A DNA stretch of 64,000 nt, from positions 248,001 to 312,000 of the forward strand of contig NZ_QNRI01000002.1 in assembly GCF_003315295.1 (NCBI RefSeq). The letters run 5' to 3'. The notes below the pieces were generated by a model. The model had not been told where the DNA came from and did no database searches. It saw only the letters and a program-made list of their open reading frames with translations. Origin of the DNA: Paraliobacillus ryukyuensis (GTDB lineage Bacteria > Bacillota > Bacilli > Bacillales > Amphibacillaceae). The first letter of the stretch is position 1, and each line of letters begins with the position of its first letter. Shown one piece after another: positions 1 through 10,295 of this stretch. The translations under genes and the position numbers were made by a program.

Positions 1-1
1 T

Positions 2-298
2 CGTAGCACATATCAAGGAGAATCCGTATTTGAAGCGGAAGTGACTACTAAAGTATTAACACGGATGCGTACGAAGCACCAAACAGTGCTTCATGAAACA
101 TTGACTGACAGAGAAAGAGAAATTTTGCTATTAATAGCTCAGGGTAAAACGAATCAAGAAATTGCCGATCAACTATTCATTGCACTAAAAACAGCCAAAG
201 TTCATGTGAGTAATATTTTAAGTAAACTGGAAGTACAAGATCGAACACAAGCTGCCATTTATGCTTATCAACATAAATTAGTAGAGGAGGAAATATAG
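2..298 (+). CDS. LuxR/NarL-type response regulator, C-terminal part (LiaR/VraR-like), 5' truncated by window
   Basis: The reading frame is open from base 2, so the start and the receiver domain lie outside the window. The visible part ends in a LuxR/GerE helix-turn-helix of about 60 residues, with the typical [20 protein letters not shown] start and a recognition helix around [12 protein letters not shown]. The wording is closest to LiaR/VraR regulators of cell-envelope stress (recognition from memory). Such proteins bind DNA after phosphorylation by a membrane histidine kinase. The stop codon abuts the TTG start of the next gene, so the three genes at 2-1722 look like one operon. The exact paralogue cannot be fixed without the receiver domain. 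Confidence 0.85.
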   Translation, partial: RSTYQGESVFEAEVTTKVLTRMRTKHQTVLHETLTDREREILLLIAQGKTNQEIADQLFIALKTAKVHVSNILSKLEVQDRTQAAIYAYQHKLVEEEI

Positions 299-865
299 TT
301 GGATAAGCGTACATTTATGCGTGAATTGACCTATCATTTAAGAGAATTACCAAATGAGGAGCGAACAGCCATTTTACAAGATTATGAAGATCATTTTAAG
401 ATTGCTGAAATAGAAGGAAAAGATGAACAGTCACTTATCTTGGAATTAGGAACGCCTCGAAGGATTGCCGAAGAAAGATTAACAGCATATCAATTCACAC
501 AAAAAGATAGTAAACAATCAACTCCGAAGCAACTTCCAAAAAAATCTAATCACCCTATTCATTCCCTGTTATTAGCATTTATACTAATTATTTTTAATGT
601 TGTCATAGTCTTGGCTCCAGCTGCAGCTGTCTTCGGTATATGGCTTTCGGGATGGGGAGTAGCATTAGGTTTCTCACTAGCACCAATTGCTTGGATTATT
701 TCCTTTTTCTATAGAACGATCAATATAATTCCAGAGTTTTTTGTCATTCTTACAATTACTAGTTTAGGTGTCTTACTTGGGATTGGTATGATTTATGTGA
801 CCAAAGCGTTGTTTGTTGCTTTGAAAGCTTATTTAAAATGGAATGTAAATCTCATTAGGGGGTAA
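299..865 (+). CDS. HAAS/DUF1700-domain membrane protein
   Basis: This is a 188-residue protein. Residues 1-60 form the helical HAAS domain seen in DUF1700 proteins (MRELTYHLRELPNEERTAIL, then an ILELGTP motif). A charged linker (about 61-82) precedes three hydrophobic segments at about 87-110, 112-135 and 145-175. HAAS proteins are usually encoded next to a regulator and are thought to act in membrane-associated signalling. The start is TTG directly after the stop of the regulator, with GAGGAGG upstream. It is followed five bases later by a DUF4097 gene, the common pairing for this family. The precise function is unknown. Confidence 0.8.
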   Translation: MDKRTFMRELTYHLRELPNEERTAILQDYEDHFKIAEIEGKDEQSLILELGTPRRIAEERLTAYQFTQKDSKQSTPKQLPKKSNHPIHSLLLAFILIIFNVVIVLAPAAAVFGIWLSGWGVALGFSLAPIAWIISFFYRTINIIPEFFVILTITSLGVLLGIGMIYVTKALFVALKAYLKWNVNLIRG

Positions 866-870
866 ACGAT

Positions 871-1722
871 TTGAAAAAAATTGCAGGAATTGCTTTTATC
901 GCATGTATTATCGGAATCATTGGAATAGTCTTTTTTAGAGAGGATCTATTTGCAATTGGGGATTATGAGAAGATAACGGAAAATAAAACGTTTGATGCTT
1001 CGAATATTGAGGCGCTGGATGTAGCAGTCAATGTCGCAGATACGACAATTGAACAAAGTGCTGATTCCTCGATACATGTACATTTAGTAGGCAAAGTTAG
1101 CGAACGGACTCAAAAACAAATGAAGTACGAAGTGTATGAAGAAGCAGGAACGGTCATTATCCAATTAAACCAAACTGGTGCGCAGTGGTTTAATTTTTCT
1201 ATCTTGCCTTCTTTATCATTTAACAAGCTTGATTTAGTGATTCAACTACCGGATAAAATGTTCAAAAAATTAATGCTATCTTCAGATGTTGCTGAACTGA
1301 ATATCCTTTATGGTGATTTTCAGTCAGTTAATATAACAAGTGATGTAGGGGATATTCAGATAGAAAACACAAAAACGTCTCAAGTAACAATAGAAGCAGA
1401 TGATGGTGATATAGATATTGAAAATGGTTTAGGTAGTTGGGAGATCACCAGTGATGTAGGAGACACCGACATTTCACTAGATACTTGGAATAACGATGTC
1501 CTTATTTATACGAATGTGGGTGAAATTGATGTGGAACTGCCAGTATTGCCTAATCAATTTAAGATGGACTTGGCCAGTGATGTGGGTGAAGTGGAGACGA
1601 CGGGCATTCCACAAAGTAGAGAGGCGAGTGATGATGATAATGTTTATCTAGAGATTGGAGCAGACGGCCCTTTATTGCAATTAAAAAGTGATGTAGGGGA
1701 TGTTGGTGTATCGGTAGAATAG
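871..1722 (+). CDS. DUF4097 family beta-strand repeat protein, membrane anchored (LiaG-like)
   Basis: The 283-residue protein begins with a membrane anchor or uncleaved signal (residues 4-24). The rest is the repetitive beta-strand DUF4097 fold: the phrase SDVGD or SDVGE recurs about six times between residues 130 and 280, as expected for a right-handed beta helix on the outer face of the membrane. LiaG of the LiaFSR cell-envelope stress locus belongs to the same family, which fits the LiaR-like regulator two genes upstream. It starts with TTG behind AGGGGG. The ligand or target is not known. Confidence 0.8.
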   Translation: MKKIAGIAFIACIIGIIGIVFFREDLFAIGDYEKITENKTFDASNIEALDVAVNVADTTIEQSADSSIHVHLVGKVSERTQKQMKYEVYEEAGTVIIQLNQTGAQWFNFSILPSLSFNKLDLVIQLPDKMFKKLMLSSDVAELNILYGDFQSVNITSDVGDIQIENTKTSQVTIEADDGDIDIENGLGSWEITSDVGDTDISLDTWNNDVLIYTNVGEIDVELPVLPNQFKMDLASDVGEVETTGIPQSREASDDDNVYLEIGADGPLLQLKSDVGDVGVSVE

Positions 1723-1726
1723 AAGA

Positions 1727-1772
1727 TAAAAAAGGTGGCTATGCGAAGAAAAAATCATTCATCACATAGCCA
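1727..1772 (-). terminator. Rho-independent terminator of ypmRS
   Basis: TGGCTATG at 1736-1743 pairs with CATAGCCA at 1765-1772. On the minus strand the hairpin is followed by a T-rich run, so it most likely ends the ypmR-ypmS transcript. It may also help stop the convergent operon from the left. Confidence 0.65.
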
Positions 1773-1787
1773 TCAACATTGGTTATA

Positions 1788-2396
1788 TTATAATCCTAAT
1801 GTTTCAGTGGGTACTTGAATTTGAAACGACAAGCGATCATTAGCTAAATCAAATTGCTGAATTTGTACATGAAAATTACTTTCTAATTCCATCTGTGTAA
1901 CTCTCACGTAAATTTGTTCATTTTTTGGATCAATCTGAATCCACTCAGGTAGATCGGCTTGCTTATCCACATATTCAAGAATTTTGTTTTTCGGCAATAG
2001 TAACAACCCTAGTGACATTTCTTCTTGTTGTAAAACAATGTCACCATTTTCTTGAACAATTGGTTTCATTCGAATAGTAAATGGAATATCTTTATTAAAT
2101 GCTTCCACAGAACCTTCAAATTGGACATCTTGCTCAAATGTAACAGTATACTTTCCCTTTGAGTCATGTAAAACTTTATCTAAATAACCATTTACCAGTT
2201 GACTTAAATTATCTTTACTTGATCGCACCGTAAATTTTGCACCTGAAAGCTCTTCTGTAGCATTCTGCTTTGGATTAATTGAATGCTCAGGAGGAGGAGA
2301 GAAAATTAGAATAAAAAGTGCAATAAGTACAAATGCATTTATACTTAATAAAACAATAAATAGACGCTTCCATATAGCTTGCTTTTGCTGGGACAT
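1788..2396 (-). CDS. ypmS: YpmS family protein (DUF2140)
   Basis: A 202-residue protein with an N-terminal transmembrane helix (about 11-33) and an extracytoplasmic domain of the YpmS/DUF2140 family, including the conserved SFQIQVPTETLGL-like ending. Bacillus ypmS lies directly downstream of the SGNH hydrolase gene ypmR, and the same order is seen here with a gap of about 37 bases, so the two are probably co-transcribed. The biochemical role is unknown; an envelope-associated accessory function is the most that can be inferred. Confidence 0.8.
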   Translation of the reverse strand: MSQQKQAIWKRLFIVLLSINAFVLIALFILIFSPPPEHSINPKQNATEELSGAKFTVRSSKDNLSQLVNGYLDKVLHDSKGKYTVTFEQDVQFEGSVEAFNKDIPFTIRMKPIVQENGDIVLQQEEMSLGLLLLPKNKILEYVDKQADLPEWIQIDPKNEQIYVRVTQMELESNFHVQIQQFDLANDRLSFQIQVPTETLGL

Positions 2397-2433
2397 CAGT
2401 TTGCTAAAACACCTTTCTGATTACAAATTACCA

Positions 2434-3378
2434 TCATTGCTGAGATGTATCTTCTTCTTGATTTTCTCCTTCACTTTCACTCTCGGCCAAGGCTGCTTCA
2501 ATTTGAGGGCGAATATGGGTAAGGATGCGTTCTCCCATTAACGTGTAACCTGTTGGATTTGGATGAAAATTATCATCAGCTAACAAATCTATATCTTCTA
2601 GCTGAAATAAATCCCTTGTAGGAATATAATGTAATTGTTCATTAGTTTCTGTTAGTGATTGAGCTGTTTGATTCCAATTTATAACGATTTGATCTAATTC
2701 GTCAATATTTTCGAAATAACCTTCGAATGGATTATAGAATCCAATTAAATAGATGTTCGCATCAGGGCTCAGTTCCAACATCGTATCAAAAATTTCTTGT
2801 AGGCGAGTTTGATAAGATACGCGTTCTTGTTTAAAAGGTTCTGCTTGTAGATCCATGAAGTTATCTTTCACTACTTTCATAATATCATTAGCTCCGATTG
2901 TAAGTAAGATCATGTCAGCTTCTTCAAGAGAAGATCTGATGTTCTCATCTTCTAGTCGTTTTAGTAACTGATCGGACCGATTCCCTCGTTTACCGTAATT
3001 ATCAATAACCACGTCGTGTTCTGCATCGGATAGCTCTTTTTCAAGTACACCGACATAGCCACCACTGTTTGTTGTATCACCAACCCCCTGGGTAAGTGAA
3101 TCACCGATAGCAACAATATTGTAATTGTTATGGACAAAAAGACCAAGGGTATTTTCAACCGCATTTTTAAGACCGGATGAAATATTATTTTCTTCTTTTG
3201 CTTCCACTTCTTCATCTTTTTCTTGCACTTGTTGAATGACTTCTTCAATATTTTGTTCTGGTTCAATATCAGCCGTTTCATTCGATTTATCAGATTGAAA
3301 TAATATCAATAAACCAATTATTATAGCTATTGTAACTGCAACAATTACGAATAATATCCAACGTTTTTTCCTTTTCAT
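2434..3378 (-). CDS. ypmR: SGNH/GDSL-type lipase/acylhydrolase YpmR
   Basis: The 314-residue protein has an N-terminal membrane anchor (residues 7-28), an acidic linker (about 30-65) and an SGNH hydrolase domain. Block I is IVAIGDSLTQGVGD with the nucleophile serine, block III is LLTIGANDIM, and block V is DDNFHPNPTGY with the catalytic Asp/His. It should hydrolyse an ester (lipid or acetylated glycan) on the outer side of the membrane. The C-terminus is Glu-rich and low in complexity. It is the first gene of a ypmR-ypmS pair. The natural substrate is unknown. Confidence 0.85.
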   Translation of the reverse strand: MKRKKRWILFVIVAVTIAIIIGLLILFQSDKSNETADIEPEQNIEEVIQQVQEKDEEVEAKEENNISSGLKNAVENTLGLFVHNNYNIVAIGDSLTQGVGDTTNSGGYVGVLEKELSDAEHDVVIDNYGKRGNRSDQLLKRLEDENIRSSLEEADMILLTIGANDIMKVVKDNFMDLQAEPFKQERVSYQTRLQEIFDTMLELSPDANIYLIGFYNPFEGYFENIDELDQIVINWNQTAQSLTETNEQLHYIPTRDLFQLEDIDLLADDNFHPNPTGYTLMGERILTHIRPQIEAALAESESEGENQEEDTSQQ

Positions 3379-3562
3379 GCTGTATCACACCTATTATAAA
3401 ATCAATGTTAAAGCAATCTTAATATTTAGTATTCACCAAATTATGTGTTGTTGCTTTAATCATTTGGTTACTTCATTATATGGCAGATAAATAGCTTTTA
3501 GCAATAAATTTAATTGGTTTTCCTGTTTACTTTTAGCAAGAGAGTAGCGGATAAAGCTTTTC

Positions 3563-3601
3563 ACATAAAAAATCCGAACAATTATAATCAATTGTCCGGA
3601 T
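3563..3601 (-). terminator. Rho-independent terminator of metY
   Basis: ATCCGAACAATT (3572-3583) pairs with AATTGTCCGGAT (3590-3601). On the minus strand the hairpin is followed by a T run (3565-3572), just beyond the metY stop codon. Confidence 0.8.
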
Positions 3602-3628
3602 AAGGATTAATAGTTTGTGTAAGCACTG

Positions 3629-5500
<1,872 letters not shown>

Positions 5501-5509
5501 TTAGTTAGG

Positions 5510-5538
5510 ATTATAAGTGAAAGAAAACATGACGTCAA
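5510..5538 (-). promoter_or_regulatory. SigA-type promoter of the metY leader
   Basis: On the minus strand TTGACG (5533-5538) and TATAAT (5510-5515) are separated by exactly 17 bases. Transcription would start about 10 bases before the riboswitch aptamer. Confidence 0.85.
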
Positions 5539-5685
5539 GCATTTATTTGAAAAGTCTGTCTATTTTATTTGTAAAAATTACTTAAAAATTGTTAATCAAG
5601 TGATCAAGGTGTATAACAACATAATCAAATTAGGCTTTTCAGCATATAGTAATTGTGAAGAAATTTATGGAAGGAGAAAAAGTGT

Positions 5686-6150
5686 ATGGTAGAAAAAGAT
5701 AAAAAATCAGAATTAATAGAAGTTGGTCAAGATTTCATTCGGAAAATGGATGATATCTTTTATAATCGTCCCAAAAACAATATTCTAGATTCAATTGACT
5801 CTTTTTTTCAACAGAGTGTCTTTCCAACACGTTTACATGTAGATATTTTTGAAACAGATAAAGAATGGGTAGCACAAGTTGATTTACCAGGAGTAAAAAA
5901 AGAAAATATTCATGTAGATGTAATAGGTGATCGCTTAAAAATTAACGTAGATCATGACGAGGAAACGACAAAAGTAAACGATAATAAGGCTTATTATCAT
6001 CGAGAACGTAAATACCAACATGCAGAGCGAATCGTGCAGCTTCCTTATGCAGTTGAAAAAAAATCAACCAAAGCATCTTATCGTAACGGTGTTTTAGAAT
6101 TGCGTGGACCTAAAAAATCAAAACCAAATGATTATCTTTCGATAGACTAA
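5686..6150 (+). CDS. Hsp20/alpha-crystallin family small heat shock protein
   Basis: A 154-residue protein with an alpha-crystallin domain at about 45-140. It includes WVAQVDLPGVKKENIHVDV and the GVLEL motif near the C-terminus (YRNGVLELRGPKK). Such proteins are ATP-independent chaperones that hold unfolding cytoplasmic proteins. The start has AAGGAG nine bases upstream. It stands alone between metY and rarD, which run in the opposite direction. No CIRCE element was seen upstream. Confidence 0.9.
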   Translation: MVEKDKKSELIEVGQDFIRKMDDIFYNRPKNNILDSIDSFFQQSVFPTRLHVDIFETDKEWVAQVDLPGVKKENIHVDVIGDRLKINVDHDEETTKVNDNKAYYHRERKYQHAERIVQLPYAVEKKSTKASYRNGVLELRGPKKSKPNDYLSID

Positions 6151-6252
6151 ATAATTAGCAAAGTAGTAGAGTTATTGAAGCAAATGTAACAGGGAGCAAG
6201 CCTCAAGGGGTTACTCCCACCCCACACATCCTTTTATTGAAAGACTCTAATG

Positions 6253-7146
6253 TTACGAAAAAGCTATCATACGTGAACTCGTATAGATTGCTAGTGCTAT
6301 CCAAATAAAAAGAAAAGCAACGGTATGTGCAGATGTAAATACTTCATCATATACAAACACACCAAGGAGTAGCATCAAGGTTGGCGCAATATACTGGAGA
6401 AATCCAATCATTGATAAAGAAATCTTTTTTGCTCCCTCAGCAAACAGCAATAATGGAACGGCGGTAACTAGACCAGATCCTACTAATATAATCGCTGTTG
6501 TCTCCGAGTCCCACATTGTGACGAATGAACTAGAATCTGTTGGAGTTACACATAAGTAAATAAGTGCAATAGGAAAAACGATTAAAGTTTCTAAAGTTAA
6601 TCCGTATAGTGAAGAAATAGCTACGATTTTCTTTAATAAACCATAAATGCCAAAGCTAATAGCAAGAATAATAGAGACCCATGGGAACACACCGTAATAA
6701 AAGGTCAAATACAACACGCCACAAGCTGCTAAGCCTACGGAGAAAATCTCCCATTTATTCAACCGCTCTTTTAGTACAACAATGCCTAGTAAAATACTTA
6801 TTAGTGGGTTAATGTAGTATCCTAAACTTGCTTGAATGACATGGTCACTATTGACAGCCCAAATGAAGAGTAGCCAGTTTACACTAATCACAAGGGAAGC
6901 AAAAATAAGTCCGATCCATTTCTTTTTATTTGACAAAATGGCTTTACACTCTTGGATAAATGACTGCCATTTGTTTAAGATCAGTAGTAAGATAAGCATA
7001 AAAACAAATGACCAAACAACTCGATGAGCTAAAACAGTGACAGGCGGCACCATGTTAATGCTCTTCCAATAAATCGGTAAGACACCCCAAAGTAGATAAG
7101 CCCCAGCTGCCGAGAGGATTCCAATTTGTTTTTCTTTGTACGGCAT
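6253..7146 (-). CDS. rarD: EamA family transporter RarD
   Basis: A 297-residue integral membrane protein with about ten hydrophobic segments and two EamA repeats. The N-terminus KQIGILSAAGAYLLWGVLPI and the central NWLLFIWAVNSDHVIQASLG are typical of RarD (chloramphenicol-sensitive protein RarD family). The substrate is not established; the family belongs to the drug/metabolite transporter superfamily. The start has AGGAGG-like bases (GGAGGGATA) just upstream. Confidence 0.85.
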   Translation of the reverse strand: MPYKEKQIGILSAAGAYLLWGVLPIYWKSINMVPPVTVLAHRVVWSFVFMLILLLILNKWQSFIQECKAILSNKKKWIGLIFASLVISVNWLLFIWAVNSDHVIQASLGYYINPLISILLGIVVLKERLNKWEIFSVGLAACGVLYLTFYYGVFPWVSIILAISFGIYGLLKKIVAISSLYGLTLETLIVFPIALIYLCVTPTDSSSFVTMWDSETTAIILVGSGLVTAVPLLLFAEGAKKISLSMIGFLQYIAPTLMLLLGVFVYDEVFTSAHTVAFLFIWIALAIYTSSRMIAFS

Positions 7147-7340
7147 ATTATCCCTCCTAACGCATCATAAGTTTACCCTTGTCAAAGGAATAATTCAATA
7201 AATAATCGTGCAACAATGATTTATATATGATCACATTACCCATGTGTTGTTATTTCAGTAATTAAGTTTTCACAGTGAAATAGTCAACATAATCTTGTGT
7301 AAATGGTATAATCATATGAGGGGATGGGAGGGAGAACACT

Positions 7341-8780
7341 TTGGGTATAACAACAATTATCCTTTGGTTTAGTTTAATTTTCAATATATTTCTAGCATTT
7401 GCTATTGTCTTTTTAGAACGGAAAAGTGCCACTTCAACATGGGCCTGGTTAATGGTCTTGTTGTTTATTCCTGTAGCGGGTTTTATCATATATTTAATTT
7501 TTGGTCGCAAATTAAGTGGAAAAAAGCTATTTATTTGGGATAATAAAAGTAGGTTAGGCGTGCAAAAAGCAGTTCAAATTCAATTAGAACTATTAGAACA
7601 AGGGAATTTTCCGATTCCTAAATCATTACAAAAATATCAAGATCTCTTTTATTTACATCTAAGAAACGATGATGCCATTCTCACCCAGGGCAATGAAGTA
7701 GAGATTTTCACTGATGGCAAAAAAAAGTTTGATGCACTCATTGCGGATTTGGAACAGGCAAAAGATCACATTCACCTCATTTATTATATTGTTCGAAATG
7801 ACGCATTAGGACAACGAATTGCAGATACATTGATTAGGAAAGCGCGTGAAGGAGTTAAAGTTCGTTTTTTATATGATGATATGGGGTCTAGAAGACTGAA
7901 ACGAAAATATATTAACAGGTTAAAAGACGCTGGCGTAGAGGTGGAATCATTTTTTCCACCGTTAATCCCTAAGGTTAATCTAAAAATTAATTACCGTAAT
8001 CATAGGAAATTAGCAATTATTGATGGTAAAATAGGGTATATTGGTGGGTTTAATATTGGTGATGAATACTTAGGTCAAAGTAAAAAATTCGGTTATTGGC
8101 GTGATACGCATTTGCGAATTGTCGGTGAATCAGTTCGTAATATGCAAACAAGATACATTCTTGATTGGAATCAGGCATCTCGGAATGATATTGTCTATGA
8201 AGATAGATATTATCAAGCCGATCCTAAAGGAAATGTTGGCATTCAGATTGTATCTAGTGGCCCGGACTCGGAATGGGAACAAATAAAAAATGGCTACATT
8301 AAGATGATTATGGAAGCTAAAGAGTTTATTTATATTCAAACACCATATTTTATTCCAGATGATAGTTTAGCGGATGCCTTGCGCATTGCGGTTTTATCTG
8401 GTGTGGATGTTCGAATTATGATTCCAAACAAACCAGATCATCCATTTGTCTATTGGGCAACCTATTCCTATATCGGAGAACTGTTAAAAGCAGGGGCGAA
8501 AGTATACATATATAACAATGGTTTTCTACATGCTAAAACCATTGTTGTAGACGGGGAGATTGCATCCGTAGGCACTGCAAATATAGATGTTCGGAGTTTC
8601 AGATTGAACTTTGAAGTGAATGCATTCTTATATAGCGAAAAAGTTGCAAATAGATTGGTCTATGCATATCACCAAGATATTCGTAATGCATCACCATTGA
8701 CACTTGAAGCGTATATTAAGCGTTCATTATGGATTCGATTTAAGGAGTCTATATCTCGTTTGATATCACCTATTCTTTAA
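7341..8780 (+). CDS. cls: Cardiolipin synthase (phospholipase D family)
   Basis: The 479-residue protein has two N-terminal transmembrane helices (residues 2-24 and 34-55), then two phospholipase D domains. The HKD motifs are at H221 (NYRNHRKLAIIDG) and H397 (FLHAKTIVVDG), each followed by the GG/GT-N block. It condenses two phosphatidylglycerol molecules into cardiolipin and glycerol at the membrane. It has the full length of ClsA-type enzymes and starts at TTG after GGGAGGGAG. A shorter PLD protein lies at 53746-54927. The thioesterase gene follows 24 bases downstream. Confidence 0.93.
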   Translation: MGITTIILWFSLIFNIFLAFAIVFLERKSATSTWAWLMVLLFIPVAGFIIYLIFGRKLSGKKLFIWDNKSRLGVQKAVQIQLELLEQGNFPIPKSLQKYQDLFYLHLRNDDAILTQGNEVEIFTDGKKKFDALIADLEQAKDHIHLIYYIVRNDALGQRIADTLIRKAREGVKVRFLYDDMGSRRLKRKYINRLKDAGVEVESFFPPLIPKVNLKINYRNHRKLAIIDGKIGYIGGFNIGDEYLGQSKKFGYWRDTHLRIVGESVRNMQTRYILDWNQASRNDIVYEDRYYQADPKGNVGIQIVSSGPDSEWEQIKNGYIKMIMEAKEFIYIQTPYFIPDDSLADALRIAVLSGVDVRIMIPNKPDHPFVYWATYSYIGELLKAGAKVYIYNNGFLHAKTIVVDGEIASVGTANIDVRSFRLNFEVNAFLYSEKVANRLVYAYHQDIRNASPLTLEAYIKRSLWIRFKESISRLISPIL

Positions 8781-8804
8781 GACTAATGAAATGAGGAATA
8801 AAAA

Positions 8805-9353
8805 ATGAAATCCAAACCATCTGTAGCTTCTTTAACTGTGAAAAATTCGCATGTGCTACCTTCTGATACAAATGGACATGGGACACTGTTTGGTGGCCAA
8901 TTAATGGCGCATATTGATGATGTTGCTGCAATTAGTGCCACACGCCATGCAAGAGAGCTTGTCGTAACTGCTTCCATTGATTCGGTTGATTTCTTATATC
9001 CAGTCAAAGAAGGAGACACTATTTGTTTGGAGTCATTTGTGACGTATGCCCACAAAACATCAATGGAAGTTTTTGTTAAAGCTGTTACAGAAAATTTGCT
9101 GACAGCAGAACGAAAGGTGTGTGCAACTGCATTTGTTACGATGGTTGCAATTGATAAGGATAATAAGCCGACACTAGTACCAGGTGTCTATCCTGAGTCA
9201 GAAGAAGAAAAATGGTTACATCGTGAGGCAGAAAAGCGAGCGATGAGGCGTAAAGAAAGAAGAAAAGATTCCAAAGAAATGGCTAATACATTTGGCACTT
9301 CTTTTCCTTGGAATGAAACAAGTCGTTTTGGAAAGAGGCTGGGACAAAAGTGA
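8805..9353 (+). CDS. Acyl-CoA thioesterase, hotdog fold (YkhA-like)
   Basis: A 182-residue single-hotdog thioesterase. The active-site region TNGHGTLFGGQLMAHIDDVA matches the acyl-CoA hydrolase family that includes B. subtilis YkhA, and the C-terminus is basic and helical as in that family. It should hydrolyse acyl-CoA to free fatty acid and CoA in the cytoplasm. It lies 24 bases after cls and may share its transcript. The last codons (RLGQK) lie inside the left end of a dispersed repeat, so the C-terminus may have been altered by its insertion. Confidence 0.88.
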   Translation: MKSKPSVASLTVKNSHVLPSDTNGHGTLFGGQLMAHIDDVAAISATRHARELVVTASIDSVDFLYPVKEGDTICLESFVTYAHKTSMEVFVKAVTENLLTAERKVCATAFVTMVAIDKDNKPTLVPGVYPESEEEKWLHREAEKRAMRRKERRKDSKEMANTFGTSFPWNETSRFGKRLGQK

Positions 9354-9690
9354 ATGAAGATCCCTGATAAACGAACGGTGGATAACCTATTTTATCCATC
9401 GTTCGTTTTAGTTAGAAAACATAACTAAGTAACTGGAAATATACGAGACTCTAGCGGGAACAGCATATGTTTTCGATGGGGCGAGTAATCGCAGTCCCCA
9501 CGAGCCGAAGATCCACTTTGTAAAGCGGTTAGAAGTTAGACGAAAACCGTCACGTCCTGTGACAACGTCTAACTGACCCACGTCCTGTGTGCCCGTGCCC
9601 GCAGAACGCGAGTGTATTTCCAGTTGCGATGGTTAAGCTCTCCTCAATCATTCGTGTACTGTAGTTAAAAATTAGCTTTGTCCCGCTCTC
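9336..9690 (+). repeat. Dispersed palindromic repeat, full-length copy A
   Basis: About 355 bp filling the gap between two convergent genes. The ends are inverted (GAGGCTGGGACAAAAG at the left; the complement of GAGAGCGGGACAAAG at the right). Inside are a terminator-like hairpin (9371-9410, AACGAACGGTGGATAA and its complement) and a long cruciform: GTTAGACG (9535-9542), GTCAC (9549-9553), GTGAC (9559-9563), CGTCTAAC (9566-9573). Nearly the same sequence recurs in inverse orientation at 44205-44566, and the core recurs at 26151-26335. It has no coding capacity. It may act as a two-way terminator. Confidence 0.9.
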
Positions 9691-9694
9691 TTTA

Positions 9695-10033
9695 TTATTC
9701 TTTGTTAGCAATCGTTTCATCTACTTCTTCTTGGGTAATCCAATGCTCTGACCACTGTCTAATATTTTGGATAGCAGGTTGTAAAGCTGCCCCTTTTTCT
9801 GTAAGAACATACTCAATTCGGACAGGGAATTCAGAATATACCTTTCTTTCAACCATACCTTCTTGTTCAAGCATCTTTAAACGTTCAGAAAGTAATCTAC
9901 CGCTAATAGGTAAAGCAGCTTCTATTTCTGAAAAACGTTTCGCATCGTTCAATAGTTCATATAAAATCAAGCCAACCCAGCGCTTGCCAAATAGTTGCAT
10001 TGCTTTTTCAAATCGAGGACATAATTGTTCCAT
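9695..10033 (-). CDS. HxlR family winged-helix transcriptional regulator
   Basis: A 112-residue protein starting MEQLCPRFEKAMQLFGKRWV. The HxlR fold is clear: an N-terminal Cys, the KRWVGLILYELLNDAKRFSE helix pair, the SGRLLSERLKMLEQEGMVER recognition region and a wing (RIEYVLTEKGAALQPAI). The start at 10033 was chosen because AGGAGT lies upstream at the right distance; the longer open frame lacks a site. HxlR proteins often sense electrophiles or oxidants through the N-terminal Cys and regulate a neighbouring gene, but no obvious target lies beside it here. Confidence 0.88.
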   Translation of the reverse strand: MEQLCPRFEKAMQLFGKRWVGLILYELLNDAKRFSEIEAALPISGRLLSERLKMLEQEGMVERKVYSEFPVRIEYVLTEKGAALQPAIQNIRQWSEHWITQEEVDETIANKE

Positions 10034-10295
10034 ATCTCTCACACTCCTAGTTCTATTATGTGCAAATATCGCTAAAAAAGGCAAAGCCTTTCCTACTTGG
10101 AGGTTACTTACATAAACTTAGTTACAAAAAGTAATTAAAGAAAATATACCATAAAAAGAACGAATGTGAAAGACAAGGAATACATATTATTCTTCGTCAC
10201 AGCACCTATTTAAAATGATTCAGCTTCTTTAATTGTAGATAATGGTATACTATACTGAAATAGGACAATGTTCGTGAAAATGAAAGGTGAATGAA

